Below, one piece after another: positions 1-8,627 of a stretch of 64,000 nucleotides of DNA (position 1 is its first letter; every line of letters begins with the position of its first letter). The notes beneath the pieces are model-generated. The model worked only from the letters and a program-made list of their open reading frames with translations. It made no database searches and was not told the origin of the DNA. Position numbers and translations under genes: made by a program. The stretch is taken from NCBI GenBank assembly GCA_001940845.1, contig MSGV01000010.1:124001-188000 (forward strand). Direction: 5' to 3'. The stretch is from Christensenellaceae bacterium Phil7. GTDB lineage: Bacteria > Bacillota > Clostridia > Christensenellales > CAG-138.

Positions 1-406
1 TACCGTTGGACATGAAGGTCAGCAGCATTACGGCAAGGAAACTTATTGCGAAGATCAAATGCGTCTTAAACTCTCTTTGTGTACATCGCAGCGAACCTTC
101 ATCCGCCTGCGGATCGGGTGCATTCATATCGGAGCATACGAAGATGCTCGTTCGAATGCCGTCATTGCAGACATACTCCCAGCCCTGCTGATGCATCGCA
201 TTCGCAAGCTTCAGATAACCGGGCGCACCTACATCATAAGTGACCACCCTTGCCCGCAGCCTTTCGGGCTTCACCGGTTTAAAGGTGATGCTCCTTGCAG
301 TCATTCTGCATGGCGCATAACCCTTCATAGCCATGCGCTCGACTGCATCCTCCTCCGTCTCCGGAAGAGGTATGCCAAAGGCACGGATAAAATGCTTGTT
401 TCTCAT
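1..406 (-). CDS. DUF2812-like membrane protein, N-terminal part only (runs off the left edge)
   Basis: An open frame runs from an ATG at 404-406 to the window edge, 135 codons without a stop. The ATG is preceded by GGAGGAG four bases upstream, a strong ribosome site. The product starts MRNKHFIRAFGIP, has a soluble part with a GWEYVCNDGIRTSIFV stretch around residues 83-98, and enters a hydrophobic segment near residues 119-132, where it is cut off. The layout (short cytoplasmic part with a conserved Gly-Trp-Glu followed by membrane segments) resembles DUF2812 proteins, which are often encoded with PadR regulators. That family call is from memory of the pattern. Function unknown. Confidence 0.6.
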   Translation of the reverse strand, partial: MRNKHFIRAFGIPLPETEEDAVERMAMKGYAPCRMTARSITFKPVKPERLRARVVTYDVGAPGYLKLANAMHQQGWEYVCNDGIRTSIFVCSDMNAPDPQADEGSLRCTQREFKTHLIFAISFLAVMLLTFMSNG

Positions 407-619
407 TCTGCTCCTCCAATCGATATCAGCGTAAATATAACACATAATCATGGCTTTTACAATACAGATTGCTGAAAAACCATACCCATCGGCTGCAATG
501 CATACATTCTTCTTCACAATCTTGCAGATTTGAATCCCATTAAAAAGATAAAAACTCTTTACCAAAAAGTGGGATTGTGATATAATCAAGTTGAAAATTA
601 TTACTCTGGAGGTAACAGT
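407..619. other. Divergent intergenic region between DUF2812-like gene and tldD
   Basis: This 213-base AT-rich spacer separates two divergent genes. It holds the tldD promoter at 558-586. I see no RNA gene or repeat in it. Confidence 0.5.
558..586 (+). promoter_or_regulatory. Sigma-A promoter of tldD-pmbA
   Basis: TTTACC at 558-563 and TATAAT at 581-586 are separated by 17 bases. A TG one base upstream of the -10 makes an extended -10 element. The tldD start lies 34 bases beyond the -10. Confidence 0.75.
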
Positions 620-2008
620 TTGATTAAGCACAGTGTTGAACAGGCCGTTCTTGACGAAGCTTTGAGATCCGGCGGAGATTTTTCGGAACTGTATATGCAG
701 GATACCGATACGAATTCGCTTAAGATGGTGAACGGCATCGTGGAGGACGCACGTTACCAGCGCAAGGTCGGAGCGGGCGTGCGAGTGCTCAAGGGTACGC
801 GCAGTGCCTATGCATACACCGCCGATACGAGCGAAGAAGCGCTTCTGGCAACCGCAAGAGCTGCGGCTGCGGCCATCGATGGCATGAAGGAATTTGAGAG
901 CAAGAGCTTCGAAGTCATTCGCGATGGCAAGATCGCCCCACGCATTCCATTCACTCAGATCGATAACGAAAAGCGTATCGCGCTGCTGCGTGAAGGCACT
1001 CAGGCCGCTAAGGCATATTCAGCCGAGATCACTCAGGTTGTCGCAAACTATATGGACTGCGACCACAGGATTATGGTCTGCAACAGCAACGGCGTTCATG
1101 CAGAGGATCGCCGCCCGCGCACCCGTGTGGCGCTCAACGCCGTTGCAATGGCAAATGGCGAAGCGCAGACCGGCAGCGCAGCTCCCGGACTCGGCATAGG
1201 CTTTGAGGCATATGAACGCCTCAATATGGAGGAGATCGGCAAATCCTCTGCAAGGGTTGCCGTGACCATGCTCCATGCTCCCGAATGCCCCGCCGGTTCC
1301 GTCCCCGTCGTCATCGATGGCGGCTTTGGAGGCGTAATATTGCACGAAGCCTGCGTGCATGGGCTTGAGGCAACCAGCGTCAGCAAGGGCAATTCCGTCT
1401 TCTGCAATAAGCTCGGCCAGCAGATCGCCAGCCCCATAGTTACAGCTATCGATGATGGCACCATGGAAGGCGAATGGGGCAGTATGCATTTTGATGATGA
1501 GGGCAATCCCGCTCAGCGCAATGTGCTTATTGAAAACGGTATTTTGAAATCCTATCTTGTCGATATCCTCGGCGCACGCAGGATGAATCACCCCATCACC
1601 GGCAGCGGAAGAAGGCAGGATTACACATATGCTCCCACCTCCCGCATGACAAATACCTTCTTTGCAGAAGGAAAGGATGATGAGGAAGAGATGATCCGCA
1701 GCATGGGCAGCGGTCTTTTTGCCGCACAGATGGGTGGCGGCTCCGTTAACCCACTGACCGGCGAATTCAATTTCGCAGTGCTCGAAGGCTACTGGGTCAA
1801 GGATGGCAAGATTCTCTGCCCCGTCAGGGGTGCAACCCTCATCGGCAAGGGCAGCGATGTGCTCATGAAGATAGATCGCATCGGCAGACGTATGTGGATG
1901 GGCCAGGGCATGTGCGGTTCGCAGTCCGGCAGCGTTCCCACGAATGTTGGTCAGCCCAGAATACGTGTCAGTGAAATCGTGGTCGGCGGCAAAGGAGGTG
2001 CTCTGTAA
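620..2008 (+). CDS. tldD: TldD family zinc metalloprotease subunit
   Basis: The 462-residue product is about the usual TldD length. It carries the metal-binding HExxxH motif as HEACVHGLEA at residues 242-251, the hallmark of the catalytic TldD subunit. It starts at TTG 620-622, with GGAGGT seven bases upstream. In known systems TldD forms a heterodimer with TldE (PmbA), cleaving unfolded or modified peptides such as microcin precursors and CcdA. It is immediately followed, with a one-base TAATG overlap, by its partner gene. No peptide-antibiotic gene lies nearby, so the substrate here is unknown. The family call is firm. Confidence 0.93.
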   Translation: MIKHSVEQAVLDEALRSGGDFSELYMQDTDTNSLKMVNGIVEDARYQRKVGAGVRVLKGTRSAYAYTADTSEEALLATARAAAAAIDGMKEFESKSFEVIRDGKIAPRIPFTQIDNEKRIALLREGTQAAKAYSAEITQVVANYMDCDHRIMVCNSNGVHAEDRRPRTRVALNAVAMANGEAQTGSAAPGLGIGFEAYERLNMEEIGKSSARVAVTMLHAPECPAGSVPVVIDGGFGGVILHEACVHGLEATSVSKGNSVFCNKLGQQIASPIVTAIDDGTMEGEWGSMHFDDEGNPAQRNVLIENGILKSYLVDILGARRMNHPITGSGRRQDYTYAPTSRMTNTFFAEGKDDEEEMIRSMGSGLFAAQMGGGSVNPLTGEFNFAVLEGYWVKDGKILCPVRGATLIGKGSDVLMKIDRIGRRMWMGQGMCGSQSGSVPTNVGQPRIRVSEIVVGGKGGAL

Positions 2009-3339
2009 TGAATTTTGAACAGTTTAAGGATGCCTGCTTCAGGCTGGCTCTTGAGAAGGGCTGCGAAAGTGCGGAGATCTATTCCGTGGTCAATGATTCC
2101 TTCTCTGTAAATGTGCTCTCCGGCGAGCTTGATCGCTACAGCGTTGCAAAGGACAGCGGGCTCAACCTCCGCGTCATCTATGGCGGAAAGAACGGATATG
2201 CTTATACCGAGATGTTTGATGATCCGGAAGCACTCGTTGAGCGTGCTATCGATAACGCCAAGGTCATAGAGAATACCGATATCAACCCCATGCAGGGTGC
2301 TTGCGAATATCCCGAGATCGTTCGCCCCGAAAATCCCGCTCTGGATCTGACAGAGGGCGAGAAGATAGGGCTTGCAATGCGCATGGAGCGCGATGCGCTC
2401 GCATTCGACGGCAGGGTCAATCGAATGAGCTATTGTGCGGTTGAAACCGGTATTTCCCATACCCGCATCTGCAATACCCTCGGTCTGAATGCCGAAAGCG
2501 AGGATAAGTATTCCTACAGCATCCTCGGGCCCATACTTCGCCAAGGGGATGAGGAAAGATCTGCCTATGCCTTCCGCTTTGGCAAGGATATACTCGATTA
2601 TGCCCCCATCATCAAGGAAAGCGTTGATAATGCGCTGATCCAGTTCAATGCACGCACCGTCGATTCCGGCGAATACCGCGTACTCATCAGGCACGATGCC
2701 GCAGCAGATCTCATCTCCGCTTTTTCCGGGATGTTCAGCGCAGATGCCGTACAGAAGGGGCTTTCCCTGTTGGCCGGCAAGCTCAACGAACGCATTGCAA
2801 GCGACTGTGTCACCATCCTTGATGATCCCTTTGAAAAGGATAATCCCCGTGCATTCGATGATGAGGGAGTTCCCTCCGTTCTGACGACCGTCATCGAAAA
2901 CGGTATGCTCAACAGCTATCTGCATAACCTCAGAACCGCCCTTAAGGATGGCGTGGCATCGACCTCCAATGCCGGGCGCATGGGAGCTGCCGCACCCGTT
3001 GATATTGCACCGACGAATTTCTATATCGTTCCCGGTGAAAAGAGCTATGATGAAATGATCGCTCAGCTTGGCAGCGGGCTCATCATCACCGAGCTTGGCG
3101 GACTCCATGCCGGCTTGAATCCCGTCAGCGGCGATTTCTCGCTGATTGCAAGCGGTCTCCTCGTTGAAAACGGCAGCATCATTCGCTCTGTTGAGCAGAT
3201 CACCTGCGCGGGCAATTTCCTCAGCCTCATGAAGGATATTGAAGCAGTCGGAAGCGATCTCAAATTCGGTCTTCCCGGCGGCGGCAGGGTCGGCTCACCA
3301 AGTCTGCTTATCAGCAAGCTGGTCATCTCCGGTAAATAA
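2008..3339 (+). CDS. pmbA: PmbA/TldE metalloprotease partner subunit
   Basis: This 443-residue protein is a paralogue of the upstream TldD: the same N-terminal fold (GGKNGYAYTEMFDDPEALVE against the TldD equivalent) and a glycine-rich C-terminus (LPGGGRVGSPSLLI). It lacks the HExxxH zinc motif, as expected for the non-catalytic partner TldE. The ATG overlaps the tldD stop by one base, so the two are translationally coupled. The gene ends just before a symmetric terminator at 3360-3396. It probably acts only as the TldD/TldE heterodimer in the cytoplasm. Confidence 0.92.
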   Translation: MNFEQFKDACFRLALEKGCESAEIYSVVNDSFSVNVLSGELDRYSVAKDSGLNLRVIYGGKNGYAYTEMFDDPEALVERAIDNAKVIENTDINPMQGACEYPEIVRPENPALDLTEGEKIGLAMRMERDALAFDGRVNRMSYCAVETGISHTRICNTLGLNAESEDKYSYSILGPILRQGDEERSAYAFRFGKDILDYAPIIKESVDNALIQFNARTVDSGEYRVLIRHDAAADLISAFSGMFSADAVQKGLSLLAGKLNERIASDCVTILDDPFEKDNPRAFDDEGVPSVLTTVIENGMLNSYLHNLRTALKDGVASTSNAGRMGAAAPVDIAPTNFYIVPGEKSYDEMIAQLGSGLIITELGGLHAGLNPVSGDFSLIASGLLVENGSIIRSVEQITCAGNFLSLMKDIEAVGSDLKFGLPGGGRVGSPSLLISKLVISGK

Positions 3340-3359
3340 TGGATAAATAACCGAGCATA

Positions 3360-3396
3360 AAAAGGATCGGAAGCTCCAATGGCCGCCGATCCTTTT
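3360..3396. terminator. Bidirectional terminator between pmbA and the TetM-like gene
   Basis: AAAAGGATCGG at 3360-3370 pairs perfectly with CCGATCCTTTT at 3386-3396. The A-run on one side and T-run on the other make it a terminator for both convergent genes. Confidence 0.85.
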
Positions 3397-3415
3397 GATA
3401 TTATCCAATAATCCA

Positions 3416-6043
3416 TTATTCTTCAATATCGATTTGAGATGGGATATCGAGCTTCACCCGCACCCTGCTGCTATTCAGCTCCAGCATGAGCTTCCGGAGC
3501 GTTTCATCCACACCTTCAACCTCCCTCTCCAGCTCGGAGGCTGTCATTCTCAGCACCCCTGAGCGCAGGGAGGATAGCTGTATCATTCCATCCGAGGAGG
3601 CGACACGCACAGCATAATTCCTGCCTATCTCCGCTATAAGCCTTTCTATATAAGCATCCGCAGTCTCATTCTCCCTTGTATATGCCACGCGCACGCCATG
3701 ATAATTGAAGCGTTCGCCCGCATTGCCCTTGACGCGATAGCCATCGAATACCAGAACTATCTCATTCTTCCTATAACCGAAATAATTCGCCAGGATATCC
3801 ATCAGCTTCTTTCTTGCAGCAGGCATATCCGAATCCGCAAGTGCACGAAGCCCTTCCCATGCAAAGATGATATTATAGCCATCCACTATGAGATAATCCG
3901 GAAGCTCCGGCTTTTTGGGGATGCAGATCTCCGGCTTTTCCTCCCGAACCTCATTCGCTCTGCCCGCTCGGCTGCCATATTCCGGACGTTTTATCGGACC
4001 GAACTCCCTGAGCATGATATTTTCCAGTTCCCTATCATCTATGCTGCGCAGCCTGTCGCTCGGCTTCGGCGCACTGCTGCCCCGGCTGCCCGGATTAAGC
4101 CCCAATTCCGTATCGATATGCATGAATTCCTCGACCCTATTCCATTTGATGGTCACGCCCGCACCATGGGAGCAGAAGACTGAATCAGGCGTATTTTCAA
4201 TATCAGCCTCCGGATCGTAGCCCAGCTCTTCTATGATCTTACTTTCATCCTTACAGCGTGCATAATGCGAGACGCAGCAGGAAAGCTTCCCCCTTCCCTT
4301 CGTATAAGCTGCTAGAATGCGCGAATAATCCCTCATGGACGAAACCGGAGCGCTGCCTGAGATATGTGCCATTTCACCATCATCGGTCTGGCTTGAAAAC
4401 GTACCTCCCATCAGGCGGATATCATTTATTGCTCTGCCGATCTGGTTCAACGGCAGCTCTATATCGAAGCTATAATAGGGTTCCAGCAGCACAGATTCGG
4501 CGCGCATAAGCCCCTGGCGCACGGCACGGTAGGTCGCCTGGCGAAAATCTCCGCCCTCGGTATGCTTGATGCTCGCAAGCCCGGCCACCAAGGTTATCTT
4601 CATATCCGTAATTGGTGAGCCCGTCAGCACTCCGAGATGCGTTTTTTCATACAAATGGGTCAAGATGAGCCTCTGCCAGTTTATATCGAGCTCGTTCTGA
4701 TCGACTGCGCTGCCGATAATCAGCCCACTGCCCTGCGGCAGCGGCTCCATAAGCAGATGCACCTCAGCATAATGCCTGAGCGGCTCAAAATGCCCAATTC
4801 CCTCCACGGGAGCAAGGATGGTTTCACGATACATGATCCTGCCGCTTCCAATCTGGACATCCATATCGAAGCGTTCCTTTATCATGCTCTTGAGCACTTC
4901 GATCTGTATCTCTCCCATGAGCTGCGCATGTATCTCCTGAAGCTGCTCATTCCAAACTATATGCAGCGCAGGATCCTCTTCCTCAAGCTGTTTAAGCCTT
5001 GGCAGCACAATTCGAGCATCACAGCCCTCCGGGAGCGATATCCGATAGTTGAATACGGGCTCAAGGATGGGTGAAGCTGCATCGCTTTCAAAACCAAGCC
5101 CCTGCCCGGGATATGTTGCAGAAAGCCCTGCGACGGCACAAACCTCACCTGCGGATGCCGAATCAAGCTGCTCAAAATTTGCGCCGCTATACCGTCTCAG
5201 CTTAGTGACCTTTTCCGCCATGAAACGATCCCGTGAGGCATAGCTCACCTCATCGCGAACGGTCAGACTTCCGCCGGTCAGCTTGATATGTGTCAGGCGA
5301 TTTCCCTGCGAATCTCTGGATATCTTGAATACCCTTGCCCCGAATTCAGGCGGGTATTCCCAATCCTGGGTATAATCCTCCAGACCATGTATGAGCTCAT
5401 CCACGCCTTCCATGCGAAGCGCAGCACCGAAAAAGCAGGGAATGAGCTGCCCGGAACGCACCGCAGCAGCGATGCTGCCATTGGATATTCCGCCCGTCTC
5501 CATTAGCTCATCCAACAGGCTCTCCTCGATTAGAGCAATGCTCTCCAGAAATTCCTTCGAACCCTGCACCGAGAAATCCACACAGCCCTCTCCAATTCGC
5601 CCATGCAGCGCAGCCATGAGCCTTTCCCTATCGGCAGCGGGAAGATCCATCTTATTTATGAATATAAAGGTTGGAACATCATAGCTCTGCAATAGCTTCC
5701 AGAGCGTTTCCGTATGTGCCTGCACGCCCTCCGAGCCGCTTATCACGAGTATCGCATAATCCAGCACGGATAAAATACGCTCCGCCTCCGTTGAAAAATC
5801 CACATGCCCCGGCGAATCCAGCAGATCGACCGCTATCCTCTCGGTCTCGAATCTCGCCTGCTTTGAGAAGATCGTTATTCCCCGCTTCTTTTCAAGCGCA
5901 TGGGTATCCAGATGCGCATCGCCATGATCCACCCTGCCCGGCTTTCTTATTGCACCGGCAGCATATAAAAGCCCCTCGCAAAGCGTGGTCTTACCCGCAT
6001 CGACATGGGCCAATATTCCAATTGTCAGCTTACGCTTCGCCAA
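3416..6043 (-). CDS. TetM/EF-G-like translational GTPase fused to a C-terminal NYN (YacP-type) domain
   Basis: From the TTG at 6041-6043 the product has 875 residues. GTPase motifs are intact: AHVDAGKTT at about residues 12-20, RGITIF, DSPGHVDF and NKMD, followed by EF-G domains II-V. The last 160 residues start with YLIVDGYNIIFAW and match a NYN/PIN-like nuclease domain of the YacP (Rae1) type. TetM-type proteins bind ribosomes and Rae1 cleaves mRNA on the ribosome, so the fusion may couple the two activities (inference). The frame is open to a TTG at 6100, but that start has no ribosome site. The TTG at 6043 has GGAGA five bases upstream and gives the usual family N-terminus. Not necessarily a tetracycline-resistance gene. 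Confidence 0.85.
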   Translation of the reverse strand: MAKRKLTIGILAHVDAGKTTLCEGLLYAAGAIRKPGRVDHGDAHLDTHALEKKRGITIFSKQARFETERIAVDLLDSPGHVDFSTEAERILSVLDYAILVISGSEGVQAHTETLWKLLQSYDVPTFIFINKMDLPAADRERLMAALHGRIGEGCVDFSVQGSKEFLESIALIEESLLDELMETGGISNGSIAAAVRSGQLIPCFFGAALRMEGVDELIHGLEDYTQDWEYPPEFGARVFKISRDSQGNRLTHIKLTGGSLTVRDEVSYASRDRFMAEKVTKLRRYSGANFEQLDSASAGEVCAVAGLSATYPGQGLGFESDAASPILEPVFNYRISLPEGCDARIVLPRLKQLEEEDPALHIVWNEQLQEIHAQLMGEIQIEVLKSMIKERFDMDVQIGSGRIMYRETILAPVEGIGHFEPLRHYAEVHLLMEPLPQGSGLIIGSAVDQNELDINWQRLILTHLYEKTHLGVLTGSPITDMKITLVAGLASIKHTEGGDFRQATYRAVRQGLMRAESVLLEPYYSFDIELPLNQIGRAINDIRLMGGTFSSQTDDGEMAHISGSAPVSSMRDYSRILAAYTKGRGKLSCCVSHYARCKDESKIIEELGYDPEADIENTPDSVFCSHGAGVTIKWNRVEEFMHIDTELGLNPGSRGSSAPKPSDRLRSIDDRELENIMLREFGPIKRPEYGSRAGRANEVREEKPEICIPKKPELPDYLIVDGYNIIFAWEGLRALADSDMPAARKKLMDILANYFGYRKNEIVLVFDGYRVKGNAGERFNYHGVRVAYTRENETADAYIERLIAEIGRNYAVRVASSDGMIQLSSLRSGVLRMTASELEREVEGVDETLRKLMLELNSSRVRVKLDIPSQIDIEE

Positions 6044-6117
6044 TTTTTCTCCGGACATCCTTTGATACAAATTTTCCTCATCACTGCCGGGACTCCCCAA
6101 GCATCGATCGAATATTC

Positions 6118-6146
6118 ATTATAGCAAATAATCCCGCTGCTATCAA
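6118..6146 (-). promoter_or_regulatory. Promoter of the TetM-like/NYN gene
   Basis: On the minus strand TTGATA (6141-6146) and TATAAT (6118-6123) are 17 bases apart. It lies 75 bases upstream of the chosen TTG start. The inverted promoter at 6440-6468 also points at this gene. Confidence 0.7.
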
Positions 6147-6331
6147 TCATAATTCCGAAAAGACGGGCTTGAGCCGATATGCGGCAGCTGCGGAAGAGGG
6201 TATCGAATTTTTCATGAAGAAAGCGGATTGAACTCCGGCAAAACAATAGAAGCTAACAGCAGAAAAGCACTTGTCTGCGGTTGAAACCCCCGGGCATGAA
6301 TATTTGAAAAGAAGAAATAAAATATGAAATT

Positions 6332-6357
6332 GTTCACGAAACTATAGTTTCGTGAAC
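6332..6357. repeat. Palindromic recombination-site candidate, distal site of switch A
   Basis: A perfect 26-bp palindrome: 12-base half-sites GTTCACGAAACT and its complement around a 2-base AT core. Symmetry extends to 30 bp (6330-6359). The size and half-site layout match the crossover sites of serine DNA invertases such as Hin, although the sequence is unrelated. Over 27 bases it differs from the proximal site by one base. Confidence 0.8.
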
Positions 6358-6439
6358 AACCGAAAAATCAATACACTGGAAATTTCGGGCACAATATCTT
6401 GTGGTAAAAGAAATGCTTCACCACTAAATATTCAATCGT

Positions 6440-6468
6440 ATTATAACTCGAATATCTAAAACTGTCAA
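6440..6468 (-). promoter_or_regulatory. Consensus promoter inside switch A, pointing left
   Basis: On the minus strand TTGACA (6463-6468), 17 bases, then TATAAT (6440-6445): a perfect consensus. In the present orientation it would transcribe toward the TetM-like gene at 6043, not the LRR gene at 6640. Confidence 0.85.
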
Positions 6469-6493
6469 TACACGAAACTATACTTTCGTGAAC
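6468..6493. repeat. Inverted copy of the recombination-site candidate, gene-proximal site of switch A
   Basis: The reverse complement keeps TATAGTTTCGTG and GTTCACGAAA of the distal site. The outer 12-base half is nearly intact, and the centre has one C/G difference. It bounds the 110-bp core on the LRR side. Confidence 0.75.
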
Positions 6494-6497
6494 AATT

Positions 6498-6639
6498 CGA
6501 AGACAAAACGTGTTGGAAAAAGCTCTGTTTGCTTTATCATATTTGCAGCTTCTGATTTTTAAACTTTGTTTATAACGGGCTTAAAACTGGGTATGCGGAT
6601 ATTGAATAAAGGAAAAATTTCCCAAGGAGGAATAAACCA
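6498..6639. other. Leader between switch A and the LRR gene
   Basis: This stretch has a 35-base run (about 6513-6547) identical to the leader of the LRR gene at 62028, read toward the gene in both cases. I found no other strong promoter in it, so expression of the LRR gene may depend on the switch. AAGGAGG stands eight bases before the ATG. Confidence 0.5.
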
Positions 6640-8370
6640 ATGAAAAAACGTACCCTTGCTGCATTGCTTGCTCTCATGCTTGCGCTTGCAGTGCTCCCGA
6701 CCGGCTCCCTCGCCCTCACCATACCGAAGGCGAGCAAGCCATTGGAGGTCAAGGCTGGACCCGTTGAGATCAACGAAGCGAACTTCCCGGATGCAGTATT
6801 CAGGGGTTATGTGAGCACAACCTTTGATGCCAATAATGATGACGTTCTTAGCGAAGAGGAACTTTCGGCAGCTAATTCTATCTTTGTGCCTGAACTTGGC
6901 ATATCCAATCTTAAAGGCATCGAGTATTTTACTGAAATAAGATGGATAGAATGCGGAGATAATCAGCTTACAAATCTGGATGTCAGCAACAATCCTCGGC
7001 TTTTGTATATATATTGTTCCGACAATCAGATTACCGAGCTGGACGTGAGCAATAATACAACACTCCAGGTTCTACACTGCAATAATAATCAGCTTACCGA
7101 ATTGGATGCCAGCAACAATCCTCGGCTTTACCAGCTATATGCAGACCACAATCAGTTGACCGAAATCAATATCCGCAATAACTCTGAGCTTGAGTCTCTA
7201 AATTGTTCCCATAATCAGCTGACCGAGCTGGACGTGAGCAATAATCTTGCACTCGTGGATCTAAATTGCACTGATAATCAGCTGACCGAGCTGGATATCA
7301 GCAATAATATCCAGCTTAGTGAGCTAACTGTAGGTTCCAATCAGTTGACCGAAATCGATGCGAGAAATAACAATATGCTTACGTTATTGGGCTGCTCGGA
7401 TAACCTTCTGACGAAAATCGATATCAGCAATAGCACTTCGCTTACGTTACTGAGCTTCTATAATAATCAGTTGACCGAACTGGATGTGAGCAACAACACC
7501 ATGCTTGAATACCTGTTTGGCAGTAACAATCAGCTTACTGAGCTGGATGTCAGCAATAATACTGCACTTGTAACTCTGGACTGCGAGAACAATCAGCTTA
7601 CCGAGCTGGATGTCAGCTATAATACTGCACTTAGTGGTCTGGTCTGCACTAACAATCAGCTTACCGAGCTGGATGTCAGCTATAACACTGCGCTCAGTAA
7701 TTTGAGGTGCAGCAGTAATCGGCTTACCGAATTGGATGTCAGCAACAACACTATGCTTTATTTTTTACATTGCTATGACAATCAGCTAACTGAACTGGAT
7801 GTCAGCAGCAATACTGCACTTGCGGATTTGAAGTGCTATGATAACCAACTAACCGAACTGGATGTCAGCAACAACTCTGAATTGATTTGTGTTAAGGCAT
7901 ATGACAACAATCTGACCAGCCTTGATTTCAGCAATTGCCCGTATCTTTCGATTATAAGTTGCGATAACAATATCTATACCGCAGCATTCACCGCCGATGG
8001 CACGCTCGACCTCACCACCCTTCCCGGCAGCTTTGATGTTACCAGGGCTTCCAATTGGGTTGGCGGCAGCGTGGATGGAACTATGCTCACCCTTGATGAA
8101 GGTTCGACCCAGGTCACTTATACCTACGATTGTGGCGCGAACGTTATGATAGACTTTACCATCTGCACCGTGGGAAGCACTCCCAGCATCCCCGGCGATG
8201 CAAATGGCGATGGTGCGGTCGATATGCAGGATGCATTGCTCGTCATGCGCCATGCATTGAGCCTTACCACCCTTTCCGATGAAGCAATCGCCCTCTGCGA
8301 TATGAATGGCGATGGCGAGATCACCATCCTCGATGCAACGCTCATCATGCGTGCTGCGCTCGGTTTCTAA
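6640..8370 (+). CDS. Secreted leucine-rich-repeat protein with C-terminal dockerin
   Basis: The 576-residue product has a signal peptide (MKKRTLAALLALMLALAVLP) followed by an EF-hand-like stretch with DANNDDVLSEEEL near residues 65-77. About twenty 21-residue LRR units of the NNQLTELDVSNNTAL type come next, then a beta-rich linker and a type I dockerin with two calcium loops (GDANGDGAVD, CDMNGDGEIT). Dockerins normally bind cohesins, and none is encoded here. LRR arrays usually bind protein or glycan ligands, so a role at the cell surface or outside the cell is likely. ATG 6640 has AAGGAGG upstream. Its only strong upstream promoter is in the invertible segment and presently points away. Closest relatives in the window are the genes at 60109 and 62588. 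Confidence 0.88.
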   Translation: MKKRTLAALLALMLALAVLPTGSLALTIPKASKPLEVKAGPVEINEANFPDAVFRGYVSTTFDANNDDVLSEEELSAANSIFVPELGISNLKGIEYFTEIRWIECGDNQLTNLDVSNNPRLLYIYCSDNQITELDVSNNTTLQVLHCNNNQLTELDASNNPRLYQLYADHNQLTEINIRNNSELESLNCSHNQLTELDVSNNLALVDLNCTDNQLTELDISNNIQLSELTVGSNQLTEIDARNNNMLTLLGCSDNLLTKIDISNSTSLTLLSFYNNQLTELDVSNNTMLEYLFGSNNQLTELDVSNNTALVTLDCENNQLTELDVSYNTALSGLVCTNNQLTELDVSYNTALSNLRCSSNRLTELDVSNNTMLYFLHCYDNQLTELDVSSNTALADLKCYDNQLTELDVSNNSELICVKAYDNNLTSLDFSNCPYLSIISCDNNIYTAAFTADGTLDLTTLPGSFDVTRASNWVGGSVDGTMLTLDEGSTQVTYTYDCGANVMIDFTICTVGSTPSIPGDANGDGAVDMQDALLVMRHALSLTTLSDEAIALCDMNGDGEITILDATLIMRAALGF

Positions 8371-8409
8371 TAGACGCTCACTCTTTAGAAACTGAAAACC
8401 TATGTTGAT

Positions 8410-8489
8410 CGGGTCGCCGAAGCATTGCGGCGGCCCGAACCCCGTTCACTCTTACCCCATATAAAAGCAAAAATAGGAAGAAGCAATGA
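8410..8489 (+). repeat. Conserved 3' element of LRR genes, copy 1 (hairpin plus TAGGAAGAAGCAATGA)
   Basis: A GC hairpin (8410-8437, CGGGTCGCCG with CGGCGGCCCG) is followed by an AT-rich spacer and TAGGAAGAAGCAATGA at 8474-8489. The same hairpin-spacer-motif order follows the LRR genes at 35732, 38933, 42294 and 60109. Confidence 0.7.
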
Positions 8490-8555
8490 GCTTGTATGCC
8501 GAAAAGCACTGCCTTTTCCGGCAGCAGGGCGGCTTGACCAGATGGTCAAGCCGCC
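8478..8555 (+). repeat. 78-bp direct repeat, left copy, ending in a terminator hairpin
   Basis: Identical over all 78 bases to 11154-11231. It ends in a hairpin of GGCGGCTTGACC with GGTCAAGCCGCC (8528-8555), which can serve as a terminator. The two copies bracket the regulator and wall-protein pair. Confidence 0.9.
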
Positions 8556-8627
8556 ATATTATTTCACTCTACATTAATCACCTGAGAATGGACGCTCCTT
8601 AGCTGCAATCCGTGTGGAGTTTATTTT

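Larger units (their letters stand above)
6328..6497. promoter_or_regulatory. Invertible promoter segment (phase switch A), currently OFF for the LRR gene at 6640
   Basis: Two 26-bp sites (6332-6357 and 6468-6493) lie in inverted orientation around a 110-bp core (6358-6467). The core aligns ungapped with 62201-62310, about 83 of 110 bases by hand count, on the same strand. The flanks of the two loci align only in opposite strands, that is, in the orientation of their LRR genes. Relative to its gene the core is therefore flipped in one locus. The core carries a perfect sigma-A promoter that here reads leftward, away from the LRR gene. No recombinase gene is visible in the window, so inversion in the living cell is inferred from the paired loci. 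Confidence 0.85.

Noticed and set aside
3416..6043. Tetracycline-resistance gene tet(M)/tet(O)
   Set aside because: The GTPase is related, but it carries a NYN domain, sits next to housekeeping genes and lacks mobile-element context; resistance cannot be claimed.
6328..6497. MITE or small transposon instead of an invertible switch
   Set aside because: Flanks on both sides are conserved in the paralogous locus with the same 26-110-26 spacing, and only the core is flipped. A transposon insertion would give an empty site or a target duplication.
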